From Myoxocephalus aenaeus (lineage: Eukaryota; Chordata; Actinopteri; Perciformes; Cottidae), in the NCBI GenBank assembly GCA_038501785.1, contig JBAMJR010000067.1, positions 231,001 to 295,000 of the forward strand: a DNA stretch of 64,000 nt. Direction: 5' to 3'. The position numbers and the translations under genes were made by a program. Positions 1-11,604 of the stretch are shown here, piece by piece; position 1 is the first letter of the stretch; each line of letters begins with the position of its first letter. The notes under the pieces are model-generated. The model made no database searches. It had not been told where the DNA came from and saw only the letters and a list, made by a program, of their open reading frames with translations.

Positions 1-944
1 TGTGTGACAAATGCAACAAATATGAATGTGAACGAATGTGACAAAGCAGTCCAAAGGGTTCCTCGCCAATACACCACGTGCGAGGTAGGTCAGATGAGCG
101 CTTATCAAGATGTACGATAAACACACAGATAGACAGACAGACAGAGATTCCTGAGTTAAATATGCTAGAATGGCTAGCAGACGGGAGCCTATTTACACAC
201 CCAGCAGAGCAATGTTAGCATTTGGAGCAGTGTTTCCAGAGGCCCAATATCATATTCACTCTCCTCTTAGGGGCCTGTTTCACAAAGATAGACTTTGACT
301 GATATAAAACGATAGCCAGACTTCAAATAAATGTCTCCATTCATCTATTGGACAAACTGTCTTAAGTTCTATTATATACTATAAGCAGGTCTCATTTACC
401 TTGTGGCTTTTTGCCAAAATGTCAGAGGTCAGTCTCATTGTTTTAAATTACAATAATTACATTAAATGACGAAAGCATGAGGAAATAAAGTCCATTGTTT
501 ATTCTGCGGTCCTCAGCTTGCTCTGCACTGTAAATTCCCTGCACAGAATATTTGACAAAAAATAAATATATTCACACCAAAAAAAATAACGGTGGGCCTG
601 GATTTGATAAAAGGACGCTCTGTCTTTCATTAAGGCATGGCCGCTTTTGGCAGCAAGCCCAATCTCCTGTTCCCTCTTTCAATCTTTTCTTCCCGAGACC
701 AATCTCTCCCTCGCGCTCATAAAATTCAAAAATCGTACAATTACTGTATAGAAAACGCAAGCTCACAGTAATCCTGCAACTGGTGACAACCTGTGCTCTC
801 CCTCGCTTTAACGGCCTCCATGTGTGTTTCCTGCCTTTATGTGCCTCTCCCACCCAGTCACCCTGCGTGCTGTCGGTCAACCAAATCCTCACCCCATTGC
901 ATCATTGCTCTGTTTTCTGGTCTGCTCCTCCTCCTTCACATCCT

Positions 945-1039
<95 letters not shown>

Positions 1040-1792
1040 CTGTTTCTCCCCATATTGCAGAAATAATCAGTAAGAAGAAATGAAAAGCACAAATGATCAC
1101 AGCTGCCAGATGCTGTCAGCCTCAACCTCTCCTTTCTCCTGTAAACTCTCAAGACAGTCTGTTACGCTCCACTCCCCCTCTCCCCCTCCCAAGCATAACT
1201 CCCTTCCTTCATTCGTCCCTCATGACTTTGTTAAACCTCTTCCTTCCACTTGATTTTTCTCATGTCAATCTTGGGTACTCTTTACCGCTTTCTCTTTCTT
1301 TCTTCTCATCACGTACCTTTCCCCCCCACCCACTGGTAATCACGGTGGCAACAGCAAGAGATAAAAGCTCTAGGGAAAAACAAAGACACTGTTTTGTGAA
1401 GCTCATGTCAGGGGTGCACGCCCAAGTCTGTGGAGCTGATGTCACTCAAACCAGACTGTTTCCTGTAAAAGAACGTGGGGCCCCATTGCAAGGTCCATGG
1501 ACTCATTGTGTTGCCTAACCATTTCCTGGCCTTGGGGAGTCTCTCACAGAATTTGTAAAAAATAAATCACATTCTTAAGTGATTTGGTCACTGAGCCTGG
1601 ATTCTAGGTAACGTTCACAGATGGAGAGGAAGCCAACATCTTGACTGGAGCAAATCCTTAAATGAGAATCCTACAGTTGTATTTCCTGTCCAGGCTGGGT
1701 TAAGGATCAACTGAAGTTGTATGTAAAATTAAGAATACTCAAGCGTGTACAATGTACAATTATAACGCGCAATTATCACCATGTCTTTCCAG
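1..1792. other. Upstream intron/flank of the transglutaminase gene, no coding exon seen
   Basis: No exon resembling the transglutaminase beta-sandwich was found. The stretch holds a long TG microsatellite (947-1038) and otherwise unremarkable AT-rich sequence. The Cys-Val-Cys and His-Thr reading frames here are only the microsatellite being translated. Confidence 0.6.
947..1038. repeat. (TG)n microsatellite, about 46 units
   Basis: Uninterrupted TG dinucleotide array, seen directly. It is one of the longest in the window and likely polymorphic. Confidence 0.99.
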
Positions 1793-3308
1793 AGGACGCA
1801 GTGTTCTTGGATGATGAGGAGGAGAGGAAGGAGTACGTGCTGAATGACACCGGGAGGATTTACTACGGCACCGAGAAACAAATAGGCGCCCGCACATGGA
1901 ACTTTGGCCAGGTACGCGCACTATCATGACGAGTCGGGACTCGAGAGTAATGCATTTATGGGTTTGGATGAACATGACATCACTGTCTGTGGCACTCAGC
2001 CCATTTGTCTCGACTGAAGATGTAAATCTTTAAAAGAGGGTCACAAATATATTGTTTTATTACTGAAAAATGCAAAGTAATTTTGTATAACAGCTGGGCA
2101 CTGTCGTTTTTGTTGAAGGTTACTCAAACAGGAGTAAACTGTGTGTTTTGTAGTGGACTATTTTCAACTGTGGAGTTATACAAATTTGGTGCACGAGTGA
2201 GCATCTCAATGGGCTTATCCTGGTTACATAAAGGTAAATCAGATAAATACAAATCAGATTTCCATCAGCAGCTTTTCTTTATTAAATTATCAGTCGCACA
2301 TGCTTTTAGTTATGTTTAGTAGCCTCATAAACTTTAACTCCATTTGTGCTGAAAGAACAGCACCATCTTCCTGTTTTGTATCATAAAGCGCAATTGTGAA
2401 ATGCTGTAAAGCATGGAGGCTAGAAGCTGTAAATCTCATCCGTAATCTCTACACTTTCTCAATTATTGTAGTTATTGTTTATTAATGCTTTAATAAGACT
2501 TGTATTTATATTTTATCCATTACTATGATTCAAAATCCCCCTTTCAATGAACACATTTCCTTTGCTTTGTCTTTTTGTCTTTAGTTTCATGAGGGAATCC
2601 TGGAAGCATGTCTGTTTATCCTGGAGAAGAGTGACATACCACCATCTGGCCGAGGGGATCCTGTTAATGTGGTTAGAGTCCTATCTGCCATGGTGAGTTT
2701 AGATTTATATTGACATCACATTCTCCCAGGATATTAGAAACACTGAAGTCGTGAGTCCAAGTCCCCCAAGGCTCACATTTCATGTATTCAGTTAACTTGT
2801 CGATTGTATTTCCGTGAATTTTGTTTCCCAACATGAAATGCTGTTTCCGAGCAGCCTCCACACTGCCAGGGAGAAACGGAATAGTAAATTTTTTGGCCTG
2901 AATGTAGTCAAATTCAGATATATTGATAATACAAATTGAGTTATGAATTACCCTTCATGTGTTTCATAAATTGCAGCTAACACATTTGCAGGAACAGTGC
3001 AGAGGTCGTGACCTCAGTGTTTTCATTAGTAGCTATGATCCTAATCATGTACTGCTTGGGAAATTATTATTTAATTGGAATGTAAATGAGAGCAGCCATT
3101 TGTAAATTACTGTGTCGGCGTCATCTTCAGATAAACGCTCAGGACGACTTTGGAGTCCTGGTGGGGAACTGGTCTGGGAATTACTCTGATGGAGTCTCTC
3201 CTTCGGCGTGGAGCAGCAGCGTGGAGATCCTGAGGAAGTACCACTCCTCCAATGGAACGCCTGTGTCGTATGGACAGTGCTGGGTCTTCTCTGGGATCAC
3301 TACAACGG

Positions 3309-3365
<57 letters not shown>

Positions 3366-6300
3366 CCCAGTGGACACGTGAATTTGATCAACAGTCAACA
3401 GATCCTAATCAGGCCCTTTTCATTAGCGCTCAGTACTCTTTAACAGAATACTTCATTCATGTGCGTATAACCGCAGGGTCCCTCACATCACATGGTAGTT
3501 AGAGCTGACCGTGGCACCTGATAGCACGCCGTAGCTCATATACACCCTAAATACCTCGCATTGGCATTCCTGTCATACCTCCCAATTTTGTCACTGATAG
3601 AGCTGCATGTGTTGCTTTCAGTCAGCCGGGACAATAAAGTCCCATGCAACCACGCAAATGCCAGCATCGTGGACATGTCTGAAGTCATTATATTCAAGCC
3701 CGAGCATCTGGGAACATAACTCAACTGTCAAATGACCTCGTAAATTGACTTTTAATGAATCTCTCTCTGTCTTTGTCACCAGTGCTGCGGTGTCTGGGCA
3801 TACCCGCCCGCAGTGTGACCAACTTCCAGTCCGCTCACGATACTGACGTATCCCTCACCACAGATGTGTATTTTGATGAGAACATGGATCCGATCGACTA
3901 CCTCAATAGTGACTCTGTGTGGTAAGATGTGTAACTTTACATGGCCGGGGCACCATGCTTGAGAAAATTGCCTGCTGCTAAGTCCATACCTTAGGAATGC
4001 GCCGTATATTTAGATCTGCTCCGAAAGCAGTCCTCTAACTTGAAACCTCAGGGACGTCATGCCTGTCCAGTTATTTGCCACTCCCTTCAGACTATGGACG
4101 CTAATCTGGTATCAATCTGTAATCCAGTGCTCCTGTGTCCTTAAAGGTGCAACATACAGGTTTCAGAGAATTAATATAGCAGCAAACAACGATTTGCTAT
4201 GTAGAAATATAGTAGAGTGATGTCTTCCTGAGCAGAGAATGAAGTCGCTCTCCCTGTGTCTGTGTTGTAATCCGAGTTTCTCCTTGCTTTGTTTACATTG
4301 CCGGGCCGGCCCACATGCTTTTAATGCATGTTAGTGACTGTGAGCTGCCCCACTGGTCAGCTCTGGAGTTATATGGCAGTTATAGCTGATAAGGCCATCC
4401 CGACCGATGCCATTGGTTGACCCTTAGCTAAGTCTCTAGCTCTTGCTCTGTCAGCAGTTTTGCACTATTTGCACTGTTAGCGCTGTTAGCTGCGAGCCTC
4501 CAGCAAGTAATTTCCTGTTCCTGGCCAGCAATGTAAACCAGGCACTCGTTGCAATGTAGCTAAATGTACCAATGCCAACTTAATTTGTGTCAATAATGCC
4601 TGTTACATCAAGGTTCCATTATAATGCCTCTAATAAGTTTAAATGAAGAATATACTATGTGATAGTTAAGGAATAGCATTTTAGTGAAATATTCGTATTC
4701 GTTGTCTTGCCGAGAGTCAGATGAAAGTTAAGCTGGGAGACGGTTAGTTTAGCTTGGCTTACCTGGTCACAAAAAAGGTCACAAAAAAGTGGACAGAGCT
4801 GTTCGCGCCTATTTCCATCTATCTTTATGCTAAGCTAAGCCATCTACCTCTTGTCACAAATAAGCGTATTTTCCAAAATGTCAAACTACTCCTTCAAATG
4901 AGACCTCAAACAAACACTATTTAATCCCATCTAGGAACTTCCACGTATGGAATGACTGCTGGATAGCGCGACTAGACCTGCCCCCTGGTTATGGAGGATG
5001 GCAGGCTGTTGACTCTACTCCCCAGGAAACGAGCCAGGGCACCTTCCGCTGCGGCCCCGCCTCCCTTAACGCCATCCGCTCTGGCCAGGTCTACCTCAAA
5101 CACGACACACCGTTTGTCTTCGCTGAGGTGAGTGTTTGAAATTCACAAGCGGGCATTTTTTCAAGGCTCATTATGATTACTGAAGTGAAGGGAATGTGGT
5201 CAAACTAGATTGCAGGCACAGATCGTCTAAAAGAGTGAACTTTAGAACTGTATCAGGCATTAATTGTGACATGTTAATAGATGTAATTTTGTGAGTCTCA
5301 GCAGACGCCTTCTTTAGCAGCGTGCATGCTTTTCAAATAGAAAACTACTTTTTTCGGGTCCCTGTCTCTCGCTCAAGAACCGAGCTCACTATTATTCACA
5401 GTGAAAAAAAAGAAAGAAATTTCTTCCAATAGCCACTTGTACGAAGAAAGATTCATAATAAATAAGAGTGGTGTGCACTTTGGATCCACTTCATCGTCGG
5501 TATGAAAGGCAAACTTCTCATGTAGCCTCCTTGTGGATACTTTTCTATCAGGTCAACAGTGATAAGATCTTCTGGCAGAAGAACCTGGACGCCACTTTCA
5601 GCCAGATCCACAGTGAGAAGAAAGCTGTGGGCCACTGCATCAGCACTAAAGCAGTGGGCTCTGACGAGCGTGTGGACATCACGCACCTGTACAAACACCA
5701 AGAAGGTACTGGCAAGCATATCGTAATTTAATACTTTATTGCTGCATCGATCAACATTCCCCTCGTTTGACCCCACAACTGTCCACTTGCTCCTCACAAT
5801 ATTAAAATGTGTCTCTTGTTTGCTTGGTTTGAAGGAATGTGTGCCATATTTCCTGTGTCTGTTGATAAATCCCCCAAAAAACATTAGACCGAATGAGGCT
5901 CACTCACATTCTCCTCCCTATGCACCAGGTTCGGAGGAGGAACGCATCTCTGTGGAAACTGCCAGTCGCTTTGGCAGCAAGCCGGATGTCTACTCCACGG
6001 CCATGGCAGAGGACGTGTGCATTGAGGTGAAGATGGAGGGCGAGGGGCCCAGGATGGGTGCTGACGCCCATCTGAGCATCCTGGTGAAGAACCTGAGCTC
6101 GCAGCTGCGTCGGACCACTCTGCACAGCCAGGTGGCTGTCATGTACTACACCGGGGTGCTGAAGGGCACCATCAGGAAGGAGCAGATGCCTGTGGAGCTC
6201 TTGCCCAATGAAGGTAGTGTAAACGCTGCAATTGTTTCATACTAACAATGGCTCAAACATGTACGTGAAAGAGGTCGTCCACTGTGAGAGAGTTACAGTT

Positions 6301-8598
6301 ATCATCCAACTATCGGTGAGTGGAAATTCAGGGCTGTAGTGTGAACGAGACACCCGGATCTACAAAGAGACTTAGCGTAATTTATAATACGGGTAGATCA
6401 AATCAAGCATTCTGATTGGTTGAGAGTGAGTCATGGGGTGTACTTTATTCAGCCATAAAGTACTGTACAGCCTGTTTACATTTAGAGCGTTCCATATCAG
6501 TGCGCACTTAAAATAACAGGTAGATTTAAATTGCGCGACCGTTAGCTGTCATTTCAAGCTTGACAGTTACCAAACATGTTTCGTGTAAACTTTGATGTTT
6601 TGGGGCGAATGACTTTTGATGAGAATGTCAGCGGTGAATAATGTATTTGTGGTCCCTGTTCCTGCTGTACAGTCAAACGTTGATACGGCTCACAGTCAGG
6701 AGAGCAGAGCAGATAACGCTCTGAGAGCAGACTAGTTAGCGGGGAGCGAGTTCGTAAACCCGGAAACTAAGATGAGGAATGAAAAGGGTTTGATCACAAA
6801 ATCGTGATAATTTCCAGTGAGAGATAATTACGTTGGTAATTTCCTGACGCGAGGCAAGTTCTCTAAACATCATGGAGGAGAAAAATGACGGAGAAAAGAC
6901 GGACAGAAGCAGCGAGAGCACTTCTTTACATCAGTGGTTGAGGGTCATCCTCCACCCCTGCTTTCAACAGGCAGTCAGTTTTATAGTCCCGTATGTGCGT
7001 CCCGTACACATACGGGACTATTTTCTCTGTTGCTGAAGTGTACAGCAACGTGTGGTGGCTACAACTATTTTGTGCTGAAAGGGAGCTTACTATTTATAAA
7101 GTCCCAGGTAACCGTATTATAAAAGCAATAAGGTACTCGAGGCAGTACTGTATCTACAATAATGTACAGTTCAAGGGTTTGCCAGCCCTCCGCTGCGCGT
7201 CAGGCCTAACAACTCCCTTGAACAGTACATTATTGACGATACAGTACTGCCTCGAGTACCTTATTGCTTAATTAACTCATTGGTTTGGTTTTGAAGGCCT
7301 GTAACTTTATTGTTTAGATTTACTCTGTGCTTGCAGCAAAAAAAGCACTAAAAACCTTCTGTACAATACCTGTCCACAAACAAACAGCAAGCAAATAGTT
7401 AACAATTAGCTGGTGATTATTCTCTCAGGAGCTGGTGGAGACCAAAACATAGCTGAAAGGAGAGTGATGAATGCTGATGTTGAGCTGGATCTATTAAGCA
7501 GCTGTTTGGCTAACTGCCATATTGACATAAAAGGCAACAAAAGTGATACGCCAGTGTCTATCTGAAGCTTACTAACATTAGCTGCCGGTACAGGTCATAG
7601 AAGACCAAAACATATTGAATTGAGCAAAGGTATGTTTTATTACTCGTGACTTTTCATTTGTGAGGGAAACATTTTCTAGTTTCAGAACTGATTGCAGTAG
7701 TCTCGCTTTAATGCAATTGAATGTACTGAAACAGCCAGGAGGAGCATTGCTAATAAGGGACTGTAGGTTTAACAAACTCGTCATAACATTAATGAGCAAG
7801 ATTTGAAGGTGCCAGTTGGGGTGCTTAAAAAAAAAAGAAGAAGCTTGACAGAGCCAGGCTAGCCAGGCATTGTTTCTAGTCTTTATGCTAGCAGCTAAGG
7901 TATTACAATGCTGAATACTGAGCCCAGAGCCATTATCTGTTCCTCCCCACACAGAGAAGACCATTGAGTGGATGCTGCCCTACCAACAGTACCAAAACGA
8001 GCTGGTGGATCAGGCAGCTCTGATGCTGACCCTGTCTGGGAGAGTCAGTGAGACCCAGCAAGTATTAGCCAACCAGACCACCTTCAGGCTCCGTACACCC
8101 GACCTCAACGTCACGGTAAGGGGTTGGTTTTTACCGCACATCTTCTTTTCCCCAAATGACAGGGGAAAAATGTTTTGTTCACCACTCCCGACTCATTTTG
8201 AATTGCCCCTCCGACAGCCTTTGGGAGAAGCTGTCGTTGGCAAGGAGATGGCAGCCAAGATTACCTTCACCAACCCTCTGCCACGTATGCTGAAGGACGT
8301 GGTGTTCAGGGTGGAGGGCCTGGGTCTGCAGAAGGGCCACGAGGTGGTTGTTGGGTAAGAACATATCTCTTCATCTCTTTCACACACACGTTTCCCTCAA
8401 CATTTCCTTCCTTCAGACTAATATCCCACTCGTCTTCCCCGCCCCCCTTTCAGCGACGTAGGCGGCCACTCCACAGTGACACTGACGGAGCACTTCGTCC
8501 CCAGCCAGCCCGGATGCAGGAAGCTGGTGGCGTCTCTCGACTGCAAACAGCTCACGCAAGTGCACGGGGTGGCCAATATCGTAGTTCTCTCGCAGTGA
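1793..8598 (+). CDS. tgm1: Transglutaminase, TGM1-like (protein-glutamine gamma-glutamyltransferase), 3' ten exons; 5' part outside window
   Basis: Exons: 1793-1911, 2585-2692, 3131-3308, 3783-3921, 4935-5127, 5552-5705, 5929-6213, 7955-8115, 8218-8354, 8454-8598 (stop TGA 8596-8598). All introns are GT-AG and the phases join without a break, giving 538 residues. The enzyme forms isopeptide bonds between Gln and Lys side chains in a calcium-dependent reaction. The catalytic Cys is in YGQCWVF (codon 3278-3280), the His in NFHVWND (4942-4944) and the Asp in VDSTPQE (5011-5013), so the core is intact. The last three exons encode the two C-terminal beta-barrels. The first exon here starts mid-codon ([19 protein letters not shown]), so the N-terminal beta-sandwich must lie upstream of base 1. 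NFHVWNDCW and [14 protein letters not shown] resemble TGM1 more than factor XIII A as I remember those families. Proximity to abhd4 and dad1 also fits TGM1. The paralogue assignment is an inference; the family is certain. Confidence 0.9.
3313..3364. repeat. (GT)n microsatellite at the donor side of a tgm1 intron
   Basis: The array begins five bases inside the intron whose donor is at 3309, so the GT of the splice donor runs almost directly into a GT array. Length variation here could affect splicing of the exon that carries the catalytic Cys. Confidence 0.97.
4210..4505. repeat. Dispersed repeat copy shared with 45130-45420
   Basis: Sequence from about 4225 (AGCAGAGAATGAAGTCGCTC) through the GTTAGCTGCGAGCC block recurs with small changes at 45130-45420, where a TG microsatellite has expanded inside it. 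Two copies show a dispersed repeat; the family was not identified. Confidence 0.75.
5374..5462. repeat. Short dispersed repeat shared with 9957-10050
   Basis: CAAGAACCGAG, then ATTATTCACAG, then an A-rich run, CCACTTGTAC and AAAGATTC occur in the same order in both places. This indicates a short interspersed or MITE-like unit inside the tgm1 intron before exon 5552. Confidence 0.7.
6381..7270. repeat. Probable non-autonomous DNA transposon remnant in tgm1 intron, with two foldback hairpins
   Basis: The block sits in the longest intron seen (6214-7954). TTATAATACGG at about 6382 is found inverted at about 7111-7122, suggesting terminal repeats. To its right is a 53-nt inverted repeat pair (7125-7177 and 7215-7267). 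A smaller 14-nt pair (6984-6997 and 7007-7020) lies inside. No transposase reading frame was seen, and the family and exact ends are uncertain. Confidence 0.5.
7125..7267. repeat. 53-bp inverted repeat, loop 37 nt
   Basis: The arms at 7125-7177 and 7215-7267 are reverse complements at 50 of 53 positions. Both outer ends read GCAATAAGGTACTCGAGGCA on opposite strands. Confidence 0.95.
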
Positions 8599-9104
8599 GA
8601 AGCGACATCACTTCCTGTCCTCTCGTTTGTTCTTCATAAAATATGAACAGAGAGCATCTAATTATATGGAAAGTGTGCTGAGTTCCTGTATCTTAAACAA
8701 TCTTGTTGGTTTTGTACTACAGAAGAATACAAATGTGGATATCTTTAAAACTATGAGTAGACAATTAGCACCTGTAGCATTGTCAGTATTATTTGCTTTT
8801 TTTACTTAAATATAAATCCACACTTATGCCTCGCTCTGAAATGTCTAAACTGTGGTGAAGTCTGCGGCAGGGTTTTTAAACCATGCGCAGGAAATGAAGT
8901 GCTTTGATTAACAAGCATCCGTTTATTGAAGTTATAAAAGCCTGACTACACGGACCGTCCAAAGACCAAAGAATGTGAAGGACAGTCGGGTCACGATCCC
9001 GTCGTGACAATGTAAACACTGTATGTCATGTGAGGAAAAGTACGTGAAAAGTGTTGTCGGACAAAACGAACCTCTCGTGGCTTACATGAAGGAAGGATAC
9101 TGGG

Positions 9105-9126
9105 GGGTCCCCTAATTAGGGGACCC
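9105..9126. repeat. Perfect 22-bp palindrome
   Basis: The sequence has GGGTCCCCTAA followed immediately by its own reverse complement, with no loop. Confidence 0.97.
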
Positions 9127-9254
9127 TAGGGCTATATGACCACGATATGAATACCAGACCCTATTGTCCTTGATCTCTAACGAATCCACAACTACTCGCC
9201 TTTAAAAAAAATATATATATATATTTTTAAACTTATTTTCAGCATAAATATGAA

Positions 9255-9375
9255 ATTAAAATGAAATGATCCTTTATTGATACCCTTGGGGTTAAGTGTC
9301 TTGCTCAGGGACACTTCGACATGTGAACTATGGGGGGACTGGGGATCGAACCGGCTACCTTGTGGTTACGGAACT
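9255..9375 (-). repeat. tRNA-derived SINE-like fragment
   Basis: The block contains TTGCTCAGGGACACTTCGAC and GGGGATCGAACCGGC. On the minus strand the second reads GGTTCGATCCC, a good pol III B-box. The same layout is widespread in fish genomes. It is a fragment, not a functional tRNA gene: no cloverleaf was found. Confidence 0.6.
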
Positions 9376-9956
9376 CAAGAGTCTGAGCAAGATTCCCCCA
9401 AATATTACTTTTTTTTATTGTATTGTTCGCTCCCTTCCCATCATCCCACAGAGTAATACTGCACATCTTTAGAAAGATTACGACCTAAAGCATCTAAATA
9501 CTGCAATAATAATCACAATAAACACAAGCATTGACATTAAACGATCTTTAAAAAAGAAAGCAACCGACACGTCTCTTCTCACAAGTGTTACGGTACTATA
9601 GCAATTTAAATGAACTCCGGAACTCCGGATGAGGAGATAGCACAGTTTTAGTAAAAAACAACAACACAATTCTCATTTCCTGGGATGAGAATGGGCTTAT
9701 AAGGTTTCAAAAGGACTGGTGGTGAAATTCACATTGACATTCTGCAAAGGGCACATTCTTATAATTCACGTTTCACAGGATATGTTTAAAAGGTTGTTTT
9801 AATCACCAGGTGGAATGCCACATTATTAACCCCTCCTTTATTTGGACAAGTTAGCTCTGTTAACTCTGGAATTTGCAGAATGCAAACAAACTAAATGTTC
9901 CCCTTGGGAAGAGTTCTACCAGATGTTGTTCTGTGTTTTTCTCCAACGTCAGGTGT

Positions 9957-10050
9957 GTACAAGAACCGAGTTCACCATTATTCACAGCAGGAAAAAAAGA
10001 AGGAATTTCTTTCCAAATCCACTTGTACAAAGCAAAGATTCAGCTTTGAA
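9957..10050. repeat. Second copy of the 5374-5462 dispersed repeat
   Basis: See the copy inside the tgm1 intron. The similarity includes the ACAAGAACCGAG start and the A-rich centre. Confidence 0.7.
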
Positions 10051-10819
10051 GCATATCGCAACCTCCCTGCACAATTGGACTCCATATCAAACCGCAGTGG
10101 CCTTAATTCACCTGAGCTTTACCCGGTTTCCCGGCTGTTTAACTTGAGCACTCAAAGTACAATGTGAAGAAAAGTATTTTAATAACATTACACTATTTAT
10201 CTACCATATCTACCTGGACTGTTTATTTTGTGTTCCTGTATTGTGTGTGTTGTGATGATAATAAACCTAACACTGAAACGATGGCCTGACTCGCGAGTTC
10301 TACTTCCATTCATCGTTGGACAAGTCTTTACTGGAAAGAGGGGAAAGAAGATTTAATGGTACTGTAATGTTGAGATCAAGAGAGGGAGCAAGTGGCTACT
10401 TGTACTTTCCCATTCGAGCGATCAACCATTTTTCCTCTGGAGAAATCAAATGTGTTGAGTGTGGCATGATTTGAGGTTGAGTGATTAATTTCAACAGTGC
10501 CACTTGAGACAGGTGAGTTGACACACCTTTGCCGCCTTTCATCATTTGAGACATTGCTGTCTGACATATTCACAGGCACTTGGATATATGATTTTTTAAG
10601 TATTTTCTCTTCGACTTCCATTGGGAGGTTTGACTTCTTTTCCCTCACTGACTGCAGTGGCAAACCACATTGGAAAGTTAAGGCCAAGCTCTATAGGGAA
10701 GGTAAGGCTTGTCTTCGTAGTCTGATTCATCCCTTTTGTTCTGCTGCTCCGTGTTTCATCTGTTGCATAATGCAGTGCCGTAATCTCTCTTATTGAGCTG
10801 CAGTCTCTCAAAGGAACAG

Positions 10820-11480
10820 TGTGTATGATTTAGTGGCATAGTTGTGAGGTTGCAGATTGCAAGCAACAACATTTCCAAAGTGTGTCGGAGAACTACGGTG
10901 GCCTTCAGGTTAGGAGGATCTACTATAATAATAATAATTTGTTATTTTTCGTGACTAAATAATTGCTTTTAAAAACATATATAGAATATTTAAAAAACAG
11001 GATTAGAATAGATGTATAATTGAAATACATCTAAATATTGTTTCTAGAGCAGCAACAGCAATCGTTCACAGCAGCGATGTCACTATATTAAGTCATTAAT
11101 ATCTCACTGGAAACAACTCTAAAATGTAAATAAATCCAAATCCTCTGTAGGTGCCGCCGGTAGAGAGAGGAGGGCTGCTTTGTATACAAATATAATTAAA
11201 GCCATCAACATTGGGGCTTATAAATATTGCGGTCTTATACAATTTAGCGCTCGTTCACATTTAATACCGAGTTTCGCCATCTCTTACTTTAGGTACATGT
11301 GGAAAAACACAAAAAGCTCTCGTTATAGAGCCAGTGCTTGGTTTGTCCGTTCTGGGCTACTGTAGAAACACGGCAGTGCAACATGTCGAACTGCGTGAAA
11401 GAGGACATTTAAAAACTGCATTTTTTGATCGGTGAAACGTTCCACGATTGGGCGCCAGCTAGTGAGCCTTTTTGGCAAGT
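10820..11480. repeat. Dispersed repeat with copies at 25144-25560 and 26430-26660
   Basis: Shared landmarks are GAACTACGGTGGCCTTCAGG near 10890 and 25325, and GTCCGTTCTGGGCTACTGTAG near 11346 with a near copy (GTCCATTCTGGGC) at 26573. The order of blocks suggests one longer mobile unit broken by later insertions. Family not identified. Confidence 0.7.
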
Positions 11481-11604
11481 GCATGCCAGATTTGACTGCG
11501 TGTAATGTGCCTCAACAATATAAATACAGTTTAATGTAGGTTTGTTTCAAATTATAACAAAGAAAATGTAATGTTTGTAGTATTACTGACAAAATAAAAA
11601 TGTA

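Larger units (their letters stand above)
8599..11604. other. Intergenic region between tgm1 and the Tc1 element
   Basis: No gene recognised. It includes the tgm1 3' UTR; an AATAAA at 10260-10265 followed by other sequence is only a possible distal signal. It also holds a 22-bp perfect palindrome (9105-9126), a SINE-like block (about 9255-9375), the second copy of the 5374 repeat, and a copy of a dispersed repeat at about 10820-11480. Confidence 0.6.

Noticed and set aside
783..1152. Open frames rich in Cys-Val or Thr-His
   Set aside because: They are translations of the TG microsatellite and its flanks, with no splice logic or family similarity.
5739..5928. Continuation of the transglutaminase exon upstream of 5929 (an open frame exists)
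   Set aside because: The frame is open by chance; the TTGACCCC-to-CACCAG stretch has intron character, and the AG at 5927-5928 joins in phase with the exon ending at 5705.
9255..9375. Possible tRNA gene because of a good B-box
   Set aside because: No A-box at the right distance and no cloverleaf; it fits a SINE fragment.
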